The notes under the pieces were generated by a model, which was not told the DNA's origin, did no database searches, and saw only the letters and a list, made by a program, of their open reading frames with translations. A stretch of 64,000 nucleotides of DNA from Verrucomicrobia bacterium IMCC26134. Lineage in GTDB: Bacteria; Verrucomicrobiota; Verrucomicrobiia; Opitutales; Opitutaceae. Positions within the stretch are counted from its first letter, which is position 1, and every line of letters begins with the position of its first letter. The stretch covers positions 1,798,001 to 1,862,000 of the forward strand of contig CP011265.1 of assembly GCA_000972765.1 (NCBI GenBank), given 5' to 3'. Made by a program: the position numbers and the translations under genes. This document shows positions 46,394 to 54,860 of this stretch, in pieces.

Positions 46394-48157
46394 ATGAGCC
46401 ACCCCGCCTCCACGCCTAGCGGGGGACACGCTCCGTCCCGCCCTTTTTCATTGGACAGTCTTCTCGCCGCCGACGCTTCCGCTCCGGTCATCGAGGCCCC
46501 TCGCTCCGAGCGTCTGATTGCACTCGCCACCGCCCTCGGCAGTTCAGCCGAGGCCGCACTTGCCTCGCTCGCCGCCGCTGCCGGCATTCCCGCTCTCGCC
46601 GACCCTGCCATCGACCTTGAATCGATTCGCATTCTGCCGGCCCGCCTCGTTCACGAATACCAGCTCATACCCGTTTCGATCAAGTCTGTGGCCCCTTCGG
46701 CCGCACCCTCCGAAGTCCTTTACGAGACTGTAGCCACGACCGAAAACGCACCTCCGGCACCGCTTTATCTCGCCACCGCCTGGCCGCCTACCGCCGAGAT
46801 CGCCGACTGGATCGCTACTTTCACCCCCCGTCCGCTCGTCTGGTATCTCGCTTCCGCCGAACGCGTCCGCGAGCTCATCGTCGCCAACTACGGTGTCGGC
46901 GGCGGGTCGCTGGAAGATGAATTAGACTCCAATCTACCAGCCCTCGTCTCCTCCGAAGCCGAAGCCGACGAGGACGCCGCAGTCGTGCGCTTCGTCACCG
47001 ATGTCATCTCCCAGGGCATCACCGAGGCCGCAACCGACGTTCACTTTGAACCACAGGAGGAGCAGCTTCGCATCCGCTACCGCATCGACGGTCTTCTAGT
47101 TCACGTTCCGGTGCCGGACAACCTTCGCCGGTTTCAGGATGCCATCCTCTCGCGCCTCAAAATCATGGCGCGGCTCAACATTTCCGAAAAACGCCTCCCG
47201 CAGGACGGCCGCATTAATTTCAAGGCCGGCACCACCGCCCTCGATATCCGCGTATCCACCTTTCCCACCCTTTACGGCGAGTCCATCTCCCTCCGTCTCC
47301 TCAACCAGAAGAAGGAAGCCTACAACATGGACCGTCTCGGCATGTCCCAGGCCGAGCAAGCCGTCATCGGAAAGGTCCTCGACTATCCCCACGGCATCAT
47401 CCTCGTCACCGGGCCCACTGGTTCAGGCAAATCGACTTCGCTCAACGCGTTTCTACGCAAGATCAACTCACCAGATCTCCGCATCGTCACAATCGAGGAC
47501 CCCGTCGAATACGAGGTGCCCGGTGCCAACCAGATGCAGACCCGGGCCGAGATCGGCCTGACTTTCGCTTCCGCCCTCCGCTCCGTGCTGCGCCAAGACC
47601 CTGATGTCATCATGGTCGGCGAGGTTCGCGACCTTGAGACCGCGGAGATCGCCATCCGCGCCTCCCTCACCGGTCACTTGGTGTTCTCCACCCTCCATAC
47701 CAACGATGCCCCGGGCGCCATCACCCGTCTCATCGACATGGGCGTCGAGCCCTTCCTCGTCGCCTCGGCCGTTGAGCTCGTCATTGCGCAGCGTCTCGTC
47801 CGCCGCCTTTGCCCTGCCTGCACCAAACCCGCCCCCATCGACCACGATCGAGTGCAGGCTGACTTGGTCGCGCTCGGCCTCCCCCCCACCCTCGCCGACG
47901 GCGTCACTCAACTCAACGCCCCGGTCGGTTGCCGAGCTTGTCGCAATACCGGCTATCGCGGCCGTATCGGTATCTTCGAGATTCTCCACCCCAAGCCGCT
48001 CCACGATCTCATTGTCAAACGCGAGTCGGGGCGTGCGCTGACCGAACAAGCCATCGCGAATGGCATGACCACCCTCTCCGAATCAGGCTGGGAACGCGTT
48101 CGCAACGGTCAGACCACCTTCGACGAACTTCTGCGCGCCCTTGCGACGACTGATTAA
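46394..48157 (+). CDS. gspE: type II secretion ATPase GspE
   Basis: Cytoplasmic ATPase that powers pseudopilus assembly. 587 residues. An N-terminal N1E-like domain (about 20-170) is followed by the ATPase: AATDVHFEPQEEQLRIRYRIDG, Walker A GPTGSGKST at 340-348, Asp-box TIEDPVEYEVPGANQMQ, Walker B-region RQDPDVIMVGEVRD and the His box LTGHLVFSTLHTNDA. Cys473/Cys476 and Cys513/Cys516 form the GspE zinc-binding tetracysteine module. It lies 2 bases after gspD and 38 bases before gspF; the second gap holds a CTAG repeat. Confidence 0.93.
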   Translation: MSHPASTPSGGHAPSRPFSLDSLLAADASAPVIEAPRSERLIALATALGSSAEAALASLAAAAGIPALADPAIDLESIRILPARLVHEYQLIPVSIKSVAPSAAPSEVLYETVATTENAPPAPLYLATAWPPTAEIADWIATFTPRPLVWYLASAERVRELIVANYGVGGGSLEDELDSNLPALVSSEAEADEDAAVVRFVTDVISQGITEAATDVHFEPQEEQLRIRYRIDGLLVHVPVPDNLRRFQDAILSRLKIMARLNISEKRLPQDGRINFKAGTTALDIRVSTFPTLYGESISLRLLNQKKEAYNMDRLGMSQAEQAVIGKVLDYPHGIILVTGPTGSGKSTSLNAFLRKINSPDLRIVTIEDPVEYEVPGANQMQTRAEIGLTFASALRSVLRQDPDVIMVGEVRDLETAEIAIRASLTGHLVFSTLHTNDAPGAITRLIDMGVEPFLVASAVELVIAQRLVRRLCPACTKPAPIDHDRVQADLVALGLPPTLADGVTQLNAPVGCRACRNTGYRGRIGIFEILHPKPLHDLIVKRESGRALTEQAIANGMTTLSESGWERVRNGQTTFDELLRALATTD

Positions 48158-48160
48158 CCT

Positions 48161-48187
48161 CTAGCTGCTAGCCGCTAGTTTCTAGCT
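48161..48187. repeat. four CTAG units with exact 7-base spacing
   Basis: CTAG occurs at 48161, 48168, 48175 and 48182, giving a 7-base period in the gspE-gspF gap. CTAG is usually scarce in bacterial DNA, so four in 25 bases stand out. Origin unknown. Confidence 0.7.
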
Positions 48188-48195
48188 CCTGGATC

Positions 48196-49470
48196 ATGCC
48201 TACCTTTACCTACCGTGCCCGAGACGCCGCCGGCGCCACTTCCAGTGGAAGCATGGATGCTCCTTCACGCCGCGACGCCTTACGCCGTCTCCAAACCCGG
48301 AATCTGCAACCGATCTCACTGGAGGAATCCTCCGGCGCCAAACCTGCCCGCGCCAAATCCACCGCCGGTGCATCATCTTCCAATGCGGCAAAGCCGGCCT
48401 TGACGTCGAGTTCTGCATCAAAAGTCCCCGCCGATCCCACAAGCAAGGAGTGCCTCCCCTTCCTTGAGGCCATTTCCGATCTCGTGCGCGGCGGTCTCTC
48501 CGCCGGCGAGGCCATCCGCCTGCTCTCGGTCCGCGTGCAACAACCCAGACTCCGCACGCTTTGCACCGCCCTATGGGCCGCCCTGAGCGAAGGCCAGACG
48601 CTCTCCGTCGCCCTCGCCGCCCACCCGCAGGTTTTCGACGGCCAGACCATCAACCTCGTTGCCGCCGGCGAGGCCACGGGAAATCTCCGTGACGTCCTCG
48701 ACCGACTCATCGCTCACTTCACCGAGCAGCAAGAGTTGCGCGCCAAACTCATCGGCGCCCTCGCCTACCCCGTCTTCGTCTGCTTGCTCGCCGGCGGCGT
48801 CATCCTTTTCTTCCTTTTCTTCCTGCTGCCCCGTTTGCGCGGCCTGCTGACCTCGCTGGGAGGTGAATTGCCCTTCGCCACGAAGATTCTCGTCAATCTC
48901 TCCGAGTTCACCCTCCACTACGGAGCCTTTGCGCTTATCGCCGGCGTCATCGCCTTCATCTCCTTCTGGCAATGGCGCCGCACGGCCGCAGGGCGTCTCG
49001 CCGCTGACGAGCTGGCCCTGCGCATGCCGATCGTAAAGGGCTACGCAGTCCGCAGCTCCGTCCTCAATTTCGCCCACACCCTCGCCGTGCTGCTCGAGAA
49101 CGGCATCACCACCGCGGAGGCCCTTCGCCTCGCCGAGAAAACCATCGCCAACGAAGCCGTTCGCGCCCGCCTGCGCGAGTCCACCGACCGCGTGCTCGAG
49201 GGCGAAAGCCTATCCCTCGCCCTCGGCCGCACTGGCATCTTTGCCCCGCTGCTGCTAGATCGCCTCGCCGTCTCCGAACAGACCGGCAACCTCGCCCCCG
49301 GCCTGCGCGACATCGCCCGAACCTGCCGCAACGACCTCGACCGCTGGCTGAACACGTTTACCAAGAGCATCTCCGCCGGCGTGCTCGTGGTCGCCTTCAG
49401 TTTCGTTGCATTCATCGCCTACGCCATCGTCAGCGCCGTCTTCCAGGTGAGCGCGAGCTTCCGGTTCTAA
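48196..49470 (+). CDS. gspF: type II secretion inner-membrane protein GspF
   Basis: Inner-membrane platform protein. 424 residues with two GspF domains. The start MPTFTYRARDAAGATSSGSMDA is typical. A Ser/Ala/Lys-rich linker of about 35 residues (49-85) precedes the first domain (LEAISDLVRGGLSAGEAIRLLS; VAAGEATGNLRDVLDRLIAHF). Membrane segments lie near 195-215, 240-260 and 395-420. The second domain repeats the pattern (FAHTLAVLLENGITTAEALRLAEKT; LAVSEQTGNLAPGLRDIA). Pseudopilin genes do not follow; surE does. Confidence 0.92.
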   Translation: MPTFTYRARDAAGATSSGSMDAPSRRDALRRLQTRNLQPISLEESSGAKPARAKSTAGASSSNAAKPALTSSSASKVPADPTSKECLPFLEAISDLVRGGLSAGEAIRLLSVRVQQPRLRTLCTALWAALSEGQTLSVALAAHPQVFDGQTINLVAAGEATGNLRDVLDRLIAHFTEQQELRAKLIGALAYPVFVCLLAGGVILFFLFFLLPRLRGLLTSLGGELPFATKILVNLSEFTLHYGAFALIAGVIAFISFWQWRRTAAGRLAADELALRMPIVKGYAVRSSVLNFAHTLAVLLENGITTAEALRLAEKTIANEAVRARLRESTDRVLEGESLSLALGRTGIFAPLLLDRLAVSEQTGNLAPGLRDIARTCRNDLDRWLNTFTKSISAGVLVVAFSFVAFIAYAIVSAVFQVSASFRF

Positions 49471-49479
49471 GCGGTAAAA

Positions 49480-49522
49480 AATCAGAAGGCCGCAAGGATT
49501 TCGCCCTTTAGGATTTCTGATT
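49480..49522. repeat. inverted and direct repeats between gspF and surE
   Basis: AATCAGAA (49480-49487) and TTCTGATT (49515-49522) are inverted copies; AGGATTT occurs twice (49495 and 49510). No T run follows, so termination is unlikely by the classic mechanism. Confidence 0.45.
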
Positions 49523-49541
49523 CCGCTCCTTCATGGCGCCT

Positions 49542-50321
49542 ATGCGCCTCCTGGTTTCCAACGACGACGGCATCGCCTCGCCTTTCCTTCATGCCCTGGT
49601 CCATGCCCTGATTGCTGACGGGCACACGCTCTTCGTCGTCGCCCCGTTGCACGAACAGAGCTGGACGGGCGCCAGTAAATGCCGCCATCGGCCCGTCGCC
49701 TCCACCACCGCTGACTATGGCTTTGGTTGTCCCACGTGGACGGTGGACGGCACTCCCTCGGACTGCGTAAACATCGCCCTCGCCCACCTTCTGCCCGGTG
49801 GCCCCGCCTCGCTCGACGGCGTGGTGAGCGGAATCAATTTCGGGCTCAACACGACCCTCGGCTTCATCCTCGCCAGCGGCACCATCGCCGCCGCCTGGGA
49901 GGGTGCGCTGCACGGCCTCCCATCCGTCGCCTGCTCGCAAGACATCAGCCAGGACGAGTTCATTACCCTCCAAAAAGACAATTCGCTCGCGGCCCTGCCT
50001 GCCCTCGCCACCACGATCGCACACAGCGCCGCCCACGCCGCCCGCCTCGCCGGCGAACTCCTGCCCGCCACCGGTCGCGAAAAGTTTCTCGTGCACAACC
50101 TCAACTTCCCTGTCGGTTGCACCCCGGCCACCCAGCTGGTGCGCACCGTCCCCGCTCGGGTCATCGTCCCCGGTCTTTTCAGCCCGGCCGCCGACGACGG
50201 CACGCACCGTTTCGTTTTCGCCAATGTCATCGACCGCTCCCCGCCCGGCATCGTCACCGACAAGGCCACCGTCGCGGCCGGACACATCAGCCACAGCGTG
50301 CTCGACTACACCCGCCTTTAG
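49542..50321 (+). CDS. surE: 5'-nucleotidase SurE
   Basis: Metal-dependent nucleoside monophosphatase. The N-terminus MRLLVSNDDGIASPF carries the paired Asp residues that bind the metal; the signature VDGTPSDCVNIAL and GVVSGINFGLNTTLGFILASGTIAAAWEG also fit. 259 residues from ATG 49542, matching the family start; an ATG 9 bases earlier is possible. It lies after the gsp genes and 18 bases before the glycosylase gene, so it may be read with the latter. Confidence 0.92.
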   Translation: MRLLVSNDDGIASPFLHALVHALIADGHTLFVVAPLHEQSWTGASKCRHRPVASTTADYGFGCPTWTVDGTPSDCVNIALAHLLPGGPASLDGVVSGINFGLNTTLGFILASGTIAAAWEGALHGLPSVACSQDISQDEFITLQKDNSLAALPALATTIAHSAAHAARLAGELLPATGREKFLVHNLNFPVGCTPATQLVRTVPARVIVPGLFSPAADDGTHRFVFANVIDRSPPGIVTDKATVAAGHISHSVLDYTRL

Positions 50322-50339
50322 TCCCGCATTCACCGCCCC

Positions 50340-51059
50340 ATGTCCGATCTCCTAGCCCAAGCCGCCACCTTGCGCGATGCCGTCGATCGCCTGCGCTTTG
50401 CCCTGCCCGTCGCTTACACCTACAACCCCTTGAGCTACGCCTGGGCCCCGCACGCCGCCTACCTCACCCGCTACGGCACCGCGCCTAAACGCGTCGTCTT
50501 CCTCGGTATGAACCCCGGTCCCTTCGGCATGGCCCAGTGCGGTGTGCCCTTCGGCGAGATCGCTTCCGTGCGAGACTGGCTGCGCATCAATGAGCCCGTT
50601 GACATGCCCTTCCCCGAACACCCCAAGCGCCCCGTGACCGGCTTCGCCTGCGCCCGCAGCGAGGTCAGCGGCAAACGTCTCTGGGGGCTATTCGCCGCCC
50701 GCTTCGGCACGCCCGAGGCTTTTTTCGCCGACCATTTCGTGCTCAACTACTGCCCGCTCGTATGGATGAGCGAGAGCGGCGCCAATCTCACCCCAGACAA
50801 ACTCACCGCCGCCGAACGCGCCGCCGTGGACGCTCCTTGCCGCGCCCACCTCCGCGCGGTGCTCGACACCCTCCAGCCCACCCATCTCGTCGGCGTCGGC
50901 GCCTACGCGGCGCAAAAATTCGCCGAGCTCAGCACCGCTGCCGACAGCTGGAAGATCACCCAAATCCTCCACCCCAGCCCAGCCAGCCCCGCCGCCAATA
51001 AAGACTGGGCCGGAGACGTCACCCGCACGCTCGTCGCCGCCGGAATATGGACCGGCTGA
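50340..51059 (+). CDS. SMUG1-like uracil-DNA glycosylase
   Basis: Likely excises uracil, and perhaps oxidised pyrimidines, from DNA. The 239-residue protein has the SMUG1 active-site motif FLGMNPGPFGMAQCGVPFG (Asn58) and the second motif HPSPASPAANKDW (His211), both close to animal SMUG1 rather than to UDG families 1, 4 or 5. FVLNYCPLVWM and LVGVGAYAAQKF are typical strands of the fold. SMUG1-like proteins occur in only some bacteria. It sits 18 bases after surE, a nucleotidase, which suggests nucleotide or DNA housekeeping. Confidence 0.85.
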   Translation: MSDLLAQAATLRDAVDRLRFALPVAYTYNPLSYAWAPHAAYLTRYGTAPKRVVFLGMNPGPFGMAQCGVPFGEIASVRDWLRINEPVDMPFPEHPKRPVTGFACARSEVSGKRLWGLFAARFGTPEAFFADHFVLNYCPLVWMSESGANLTPDKLTAAERAAVDAPCRAHLRAVLDTLQPTHLVGVGAYAAQKFAELSTAADSWKITQILHPSPASPAANKDWAGDVTRTLVAAGIWTG

Positions 51060-51152
51060 TCCTTGTCATTTTCGACGTCACCACGCTTTAAAACTTAATC
51101 CTGCAACTTCCGCTGGCGGCGCGTCTGCGTTTCACCTACCGTGCATCACTCC

Positions 51153-52133
51153 ATGATCGAAGTCGAAAATCTCACCCGCATATTCCGCACGTATAAGAAA
51201 AAGCCCGGCTTCTGGGGCGGCGTGAAGGGGCTTTTCCATCGCGACTTCGAGGAACTGGCCGCCGCCAAGGACATCTCTTTCTCAATCGCCGAGGGCGAGT
51301 TCGTGGGTTTTCTCGGGCCCAACGGCGCGGGCAAGACCACCACGCTCAAAATGCTCTCGGGCCTCATCTACCCGACCAGCGGAAGCGCCACCGTCGCCGG
51401 CTACAATCCCTCCAAACGCGAAACCGCCTACCGCCGTCTTTTTGCGCTCGTGATGGGCCAGAAAAACCAACTCTGGTGGGATCTGCCAGCCCAAGAATCT
51501 TTTCTGCTCCTGCGGCACATCTACGGTCTGCCTGCCGCCCAATACAAGGAGACCCTAGACGAGCTCGTCACACTTCTAGGCGTGTCGGAAAAATTGAACG
51601 TCATGGTCCGCGAGCTTTCCCTCGGCGAACGCATGAAGATGGAGCTCATCGCCGCCCTGCTCCATCGTCCACGTGTGCTCTTCCTCGACGAACCCACCAT
51701 CGGTCTCGACGTCGTGTCGCAAAAGGCCGTCCGTAATTTCCTTCGCGAGCACAACCGCAAGCATCGCACCACCATCCTGCTGACCAGTCACTACATGGCC
51801 GACATCCAGGCGCTCTGCGACCGGGTCATCGTCATCGACAAGGGCCGAAAGATTTACGACGGGGGCCTCGATCGCCTCGAAAGTGTCGGCGGCCGCAAAA
51901 AAATCATCAAATTCCGCCCCGCCACCCTGCCCTTCCCTGTGCTTTCCGACCTTGGCGAGGGTCGCTCCACGTCTGCAGACGACGGCGAAATCACCCTTCA
52001 AGTGCCAAGCGATGAGGTCGTGGCCGTCTCTCAACGCATCCTCGCCGCCGGCCCCGTCGCCGACATCACCATCGAAGACGTCCCGCTCGAAGACCTCATC
52101 GCCGCCCTTTTCGGACGCACCGACCCGGTTTGA
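51153..52133 (+). CDS. ABC transporter ATP-binding protein, ABC-2 type
   Basis: ATPase subunit of 326 residues. Walker A is GPNGAGKTTTLKMLSGL; the Q-loop region ALVMGQKNQLWWDLPAQESF, the ABC signature LSLGERMKMELI, Walker B RVLFLDEPTIGLD and the H-loop LLTSHYM follow. A C-terminal extension of about 80 residues is typical for export ATPases of the ABC-2 group. The upstream GTG at 51141 could add 4 residues. No permease gene follows; instead there is tRNA-Tyr. The partner and substrate are unknown. Confidence 0.9.
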   Translation: MIEVENLTRIFRTYKKKPGFWGGVKGLFHRDFEELAAAKDISFSIAEGEFVGFLGPNGAGKTTTLKMLSGLIYPTSGSATVAGYNPSKRETAYRRLFALVMGQKNQLWWDLPAQESFLLLRHIYGLPAAQYKETLDELVTLLGVSEKLNVMVRELSLGERMKMELIAALLHRPRVLFLDEPTIGLDVVSQKAVRNFLREHNRKHRTTILLTSHYMADIQALCDRVIVIDKGRKIYDGGLDRLESVGGRKKIIKFRPATLPFPVLSDLGEGRSTSADDGEITLQVPSDEVVAVSQRILAAGPVADITIEDVPLEDLIAALFGRTDPV

Positions 52134-52278
52134 TGCCCTGGCATTAGCCCAGTTGACGCCCCCGGATCGCCCCGCGGTCGGCCTCAGCACAACGCACGAA
52201 GACAGGGTTTTTTGCGGAACCGTAAAAAATACCTTGAACTCGCCGCCCCGCCTCGCGACGGTTCGCCCTCCCGTTTTT

Positions 52279-52364
52279 GGTGCGATATCCAAGTGGCCAA
52301 AGGACGTTGACTGTAAATCAATTCAGCTTGCTGTTCGCTGGTTCGACTCCAGCTCGCACCACCA
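52279..52364 (+). tRNA. tRNA-Tyr (anticodon GTA)
   Basis: Type II tRNA of 86 bases: acceptor GGTGCGA/TCGCACC, anticodon loop CTGTAAA with anticodon GTA between TTGA/TCAA, long variable arm, T loop TTCGACT and encoded CCA. The preceding 145 bases after the ABC gene hold no other feature I can support. Confidence 0.95.
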
Positions 52365-52371
52365 CTCTTAA

Positions 52372-52400
52372 AACCCCGTCCTAAAAGACGGGGTTTTTTG
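52372..52400 (+). terminator. terminator after tRNA-Tyr
   Basis: Stem AACCCCGTC/GACGGGGTT with an A-rich loop and a run of six T. Confidence 0.92.
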
Positions 52401-52516
52401 TTGGCCGATTTTCTTCATAAGCCTTCACCCCATCGCCGGTCCTAGTCGCCGCTTGCCTGTCCTGCGCGAGCGTTCACCATTGTCTATCAGTGGTTAACCA
52501 ACCGCCCGACCACGTT

Positions 52517-53995
52517 ATGACCGCCGCTATGCAACCCTCGTTCGCCGATCTCGACCCCGTGGTCACGACCTCCCTCTGGTCGCATCTTTTCACGGTCGGT
52601 GGGGTCCTGCTCGCCGTCTTCGCCTTGGCCCGTCTACTCGGGGAACGTCGTCAGCCGGCCAACACCGTCGCCTGGTTGCTCGCCATCGTCCTGGTTCCTT
52701 ATTTTGGAGTGCCTCTGTTTCTCCTCATCGGCGGCCGTAAAATAAAGCGTCTCGCCGCCCGTAAACGCCGTCTTCGTCTCACCCTGCCCGCCTCGCGCAC
52801 CAAAAGGGCCACGGAGGCCACCCTCGCCAATCCCACCGCACAGACCATCGCTACCAACGGCGCTGGCGAACCCTTAGGTGGGAACGAGGTCCGCCTGCTC
52901 ACTTCCGGCCAGGATACCTATTTCGAACTCGAGCGGCAGATTTTGGCCGCGCGACACACCATTCACATCGCCACTTTCATCCTCGCCCGCGATCCCGTCG
53001 GACGTCGCATCGTAAACCTCCTCGCCCGCCGCGCCCGCGAGGGTGTCCGGGTGCGCCTGCAACTCGACGCTTTGGGCTGCTTTTTTTCCAGTCGTAGCTT
53101 CGTAAATCCGATCCGCGATGCCGGCGGCGAAGTCGCCCGTTTTTTGCCTGTCCTCCCGCTCTCTTCAGCCGGCTCCGCCAATCTTCGCAACCACCGTAAA
53201 ATCGCCGTTTTCGACCACCACACCGCCCTCGTCGGCGGGCATAACCTCGCCCGCGAATACCTCGGGCCGCATCCTTGGCGTAAACGTTGGACCGACCTCG
53301 GCGCCGTCATCTCCGGACCTGCCGCCACCTTGCTCGACGAGGTGTTCCTCGCCGATTGGTCCTTCGCCAGCGGCCAATCGCTCGAGTCGCTTCATAAATC
53401 CCTTGCCGCCGCCGTCGCCATCCCGCTTGCCGTAAATCCCTCCGCAGCCTCAGACATCCAGGTCGTCGCCAGTGGTCCGGATGTCACCGGTGATCCGCTT
53501 TACGAGGGCATTCTTTCAATGATCCAAGAGGCGACCCACAATATATGGCTGGTCACACCTTACTTCATTCCTGACGAGGTCATCCTGCGCACGCTCGTCG
53601 TAAAGGCCCGGGCCGGCCGCGCGGTCACCCTGATCCTGCCTGCCAGTTCCAATCATCCGCTCGCCGACTACGCCCGCCGGCCTTACCTGCGCCAGCTTGT
53701 GCGCGCCGGTGCCCGCGTGCTCGCCTACGAGCCGCGAATGTTGCATGCCAAGGCAGTCCTGGTCGACGATCGGATCGGTCTCATCGGTTCGGCCAATGTT
53801 GATATGCGCAGCCTTTTTGTAAACTTTGAGATCGGCGTGGTCATGCACAGTCAGAGCGATGTCCAAGCTTTGCGTGCCTGGGTCGGCGAGTTGGCGCGCG
53901 AGTGTCGACCGATCACCCTCGCAAAGTTAAAACGCCGCCGCTTCCCCGCCAATTTAGCCGAGGACCTCAGCCGCCTTTTCGCGCCGCTGCTCTGA
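52517..53995 (+). CDS. cls: cardiolipin synthase
   Basis: Phospholipase D-family enzyme that makes cardiolipin at the inner membrane. From ATG 52517 it has 492 residues. Two N-terminal membrane segments (SHLFTVGGVLLAVFALARLL; VAWLLAIVLVPYFGVPLFLLI) precede two HKD motifs: NHRKIAVFDHHTALVGGHN and LHAKAVLVDDRIGLIGSAN. This layout is that of ClsA-type enzymes. A GTG 27 bases earlier is an alternative start. It converges with the HPt gene with 45 bases between stops. Confidence 0.92.
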   Translation: MTAAMQPSFADLDPVVTTSLWSHLFTVGGVLLAVFALARLLGERRQPANTVAWLLAIVLVPYFGVPLFLLIGGRKIKRLAARKRRLRLTLPASRTKRATEATLANPTAQTIATNGAGEPLGGNEVRLLTSGQDTYFELERQILAARHTIHIATFILARDPVGRRIVNLLARRAREGVRVRLQLDALGCFFSSRSFVNPIRDAGGEVARFLPVLPLSSAGSANLRNHRKIAVFDHHTALVGGHNLAREYLGPHPWRKRWTDLGAVISGPAATLLDEVFLADWSFASGQSLESLHKSLAAAVAIPLAVNPSAASDIQVVASGPDVTGDPLYEGILSMIQEATHNIWLVTPYFIPDEVILRTLVVKARAGRAVTLILPASSNHPLADYARRPYLRQLVRAGARVLAYEPRMLHAKAVLVDDRIGLIGSANVDMRSLFVNFEIGVVMHSQSDVQALRAWVGELARECRPITLAKLKRRRFPANLAEDLSRLFAPLL

Positions 53996-54040
53996 TGCGC
54001 GTTGGGCTAGGAAACTGATGCCTCCCGTAAAAAAGTCCGC

Positions 54041-54418
54041 TTAAGTCACACCGCCGGCGTCGAGCCATGGATGCCGCTCGCTTACTTTACGTTGAGAGAC
54101 GACGAACATTTCGATGATCGCTGCGCATTCGCTCCGCCATTCCACGAGAGGGGAAGGCGCTTTCTCGACCGCCTGCATTCGTCGTGCTAACACAATCAGA
54201 CCCCACATTGAAACGACTCCACGCAAGCGGTGCATGCACAACTTCATCTCGGCATCTGTGCACAGTTCGCCAACTACCGTAAGTTCACGTCGCACCTCGT
54301 CGATCATGTCGCACCACATGTCCAGTAGCACAGCGCGTTGCGAATCGCAGTCTGACTCACCTAAAAGATCCGTCAATTGGTCCCAATCCACAGGGCTGTC
54401 GTGGGGTGTCATCTGCAT
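54041..54418 (-). CDS. stand-alone HPt phosphotransfer protein
   Basis: A 125-residue soluble, all-helical protein. The central motif MHRLRGVVSMWGL has the phospho-acceptor His63 followed by the basic residue and Gly expected in HPt domains (HxLKG). Flanking helices (RAVLLDMWCDMIDEVRRELTVV; LARRMQAVEKA) match the four-helix bundle. It would receive a phosphoryl group from a receiver and pass it on. It lies divergently upstream of the hybrid kinase cluster, which supports a shared phosphorelay. No kinase or receiver domain is fused to it. HPt sequences are weakly conserved, so the assignment rests on the motif and context. Confidence 0.78.
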   Translation of the reverse strand: MQMTPHDSPVDWDQLTDLLGESDCDSQRAVLLDMWCDMIDEVRRELTVVGELCTDAEMKLCMHRLRGVVSMWGLIVLARRMQAVEKAPSPLVEWRSECAAIIEMFVVSQRKVSERHPWLDAGGVT

Positions 54419-54860
54419 GTGCTTCTCCCGTTGAATACGCTAACTGCATAGCCATCAAGGCCCGAAAATGGAATCGGGGACTGCGGCTTCGGAGATAAAA
54501 CAAATGGAAACATAGCTGTTAATGGATCTGCTGGCTAAGGATTGTTAAGGCTCACGCTGCCGGTCAACGTCACAAAAGCAGTAACGGAGAGGCTTTTTTT
54601 GGGGAAAATGCTTATGCCCTTACGTCCATGTTTCGGTCCGTGATTTCTAAGGTGGAAAATTAAGAAATATTTAATCTCCTCTTCCACCTCGGGTGAATCG
54701 CGATTCCAACGATACTTGAAGGTGATTTATTCATGCTAAAATCCTTCGTCACGCTTGGTTGCGTTCATAAATCCTCTCAATTTCGGTCCCAAGACTGAAT
54801 CGTCACGCGGCGCCGCATATATGTGCCATTGTTGTTGCGGCTACTTCTACTCGTAGTTTA
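54419..54860. other. 442-base AT-richer divergent intergenic region
   Basis: The only gene-free stretch of more than 400 bases. It is visibly less GC-rich than its surroundings and has stops in all plus frames. It contains an inverted repeat at 54650-54689. I see no clear sigma70 promoter. The upstream part of the broken kinase may have decayed into its right-hand end: its frame is open from 54771. Confidence 0.6.
54650..54689. repeat. nested inverted repeat upstream of the kinase cluster
   Basis: Outer arms AGGTGGAA and TTCCACCT (8 bases, perfect) enclose inner arms ATTAA and TTAAT. It is A/T-rich in the middle and not followed by T, so an operator or RNA hairpin is more likely than a terminator. 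Confidence 0.55.
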
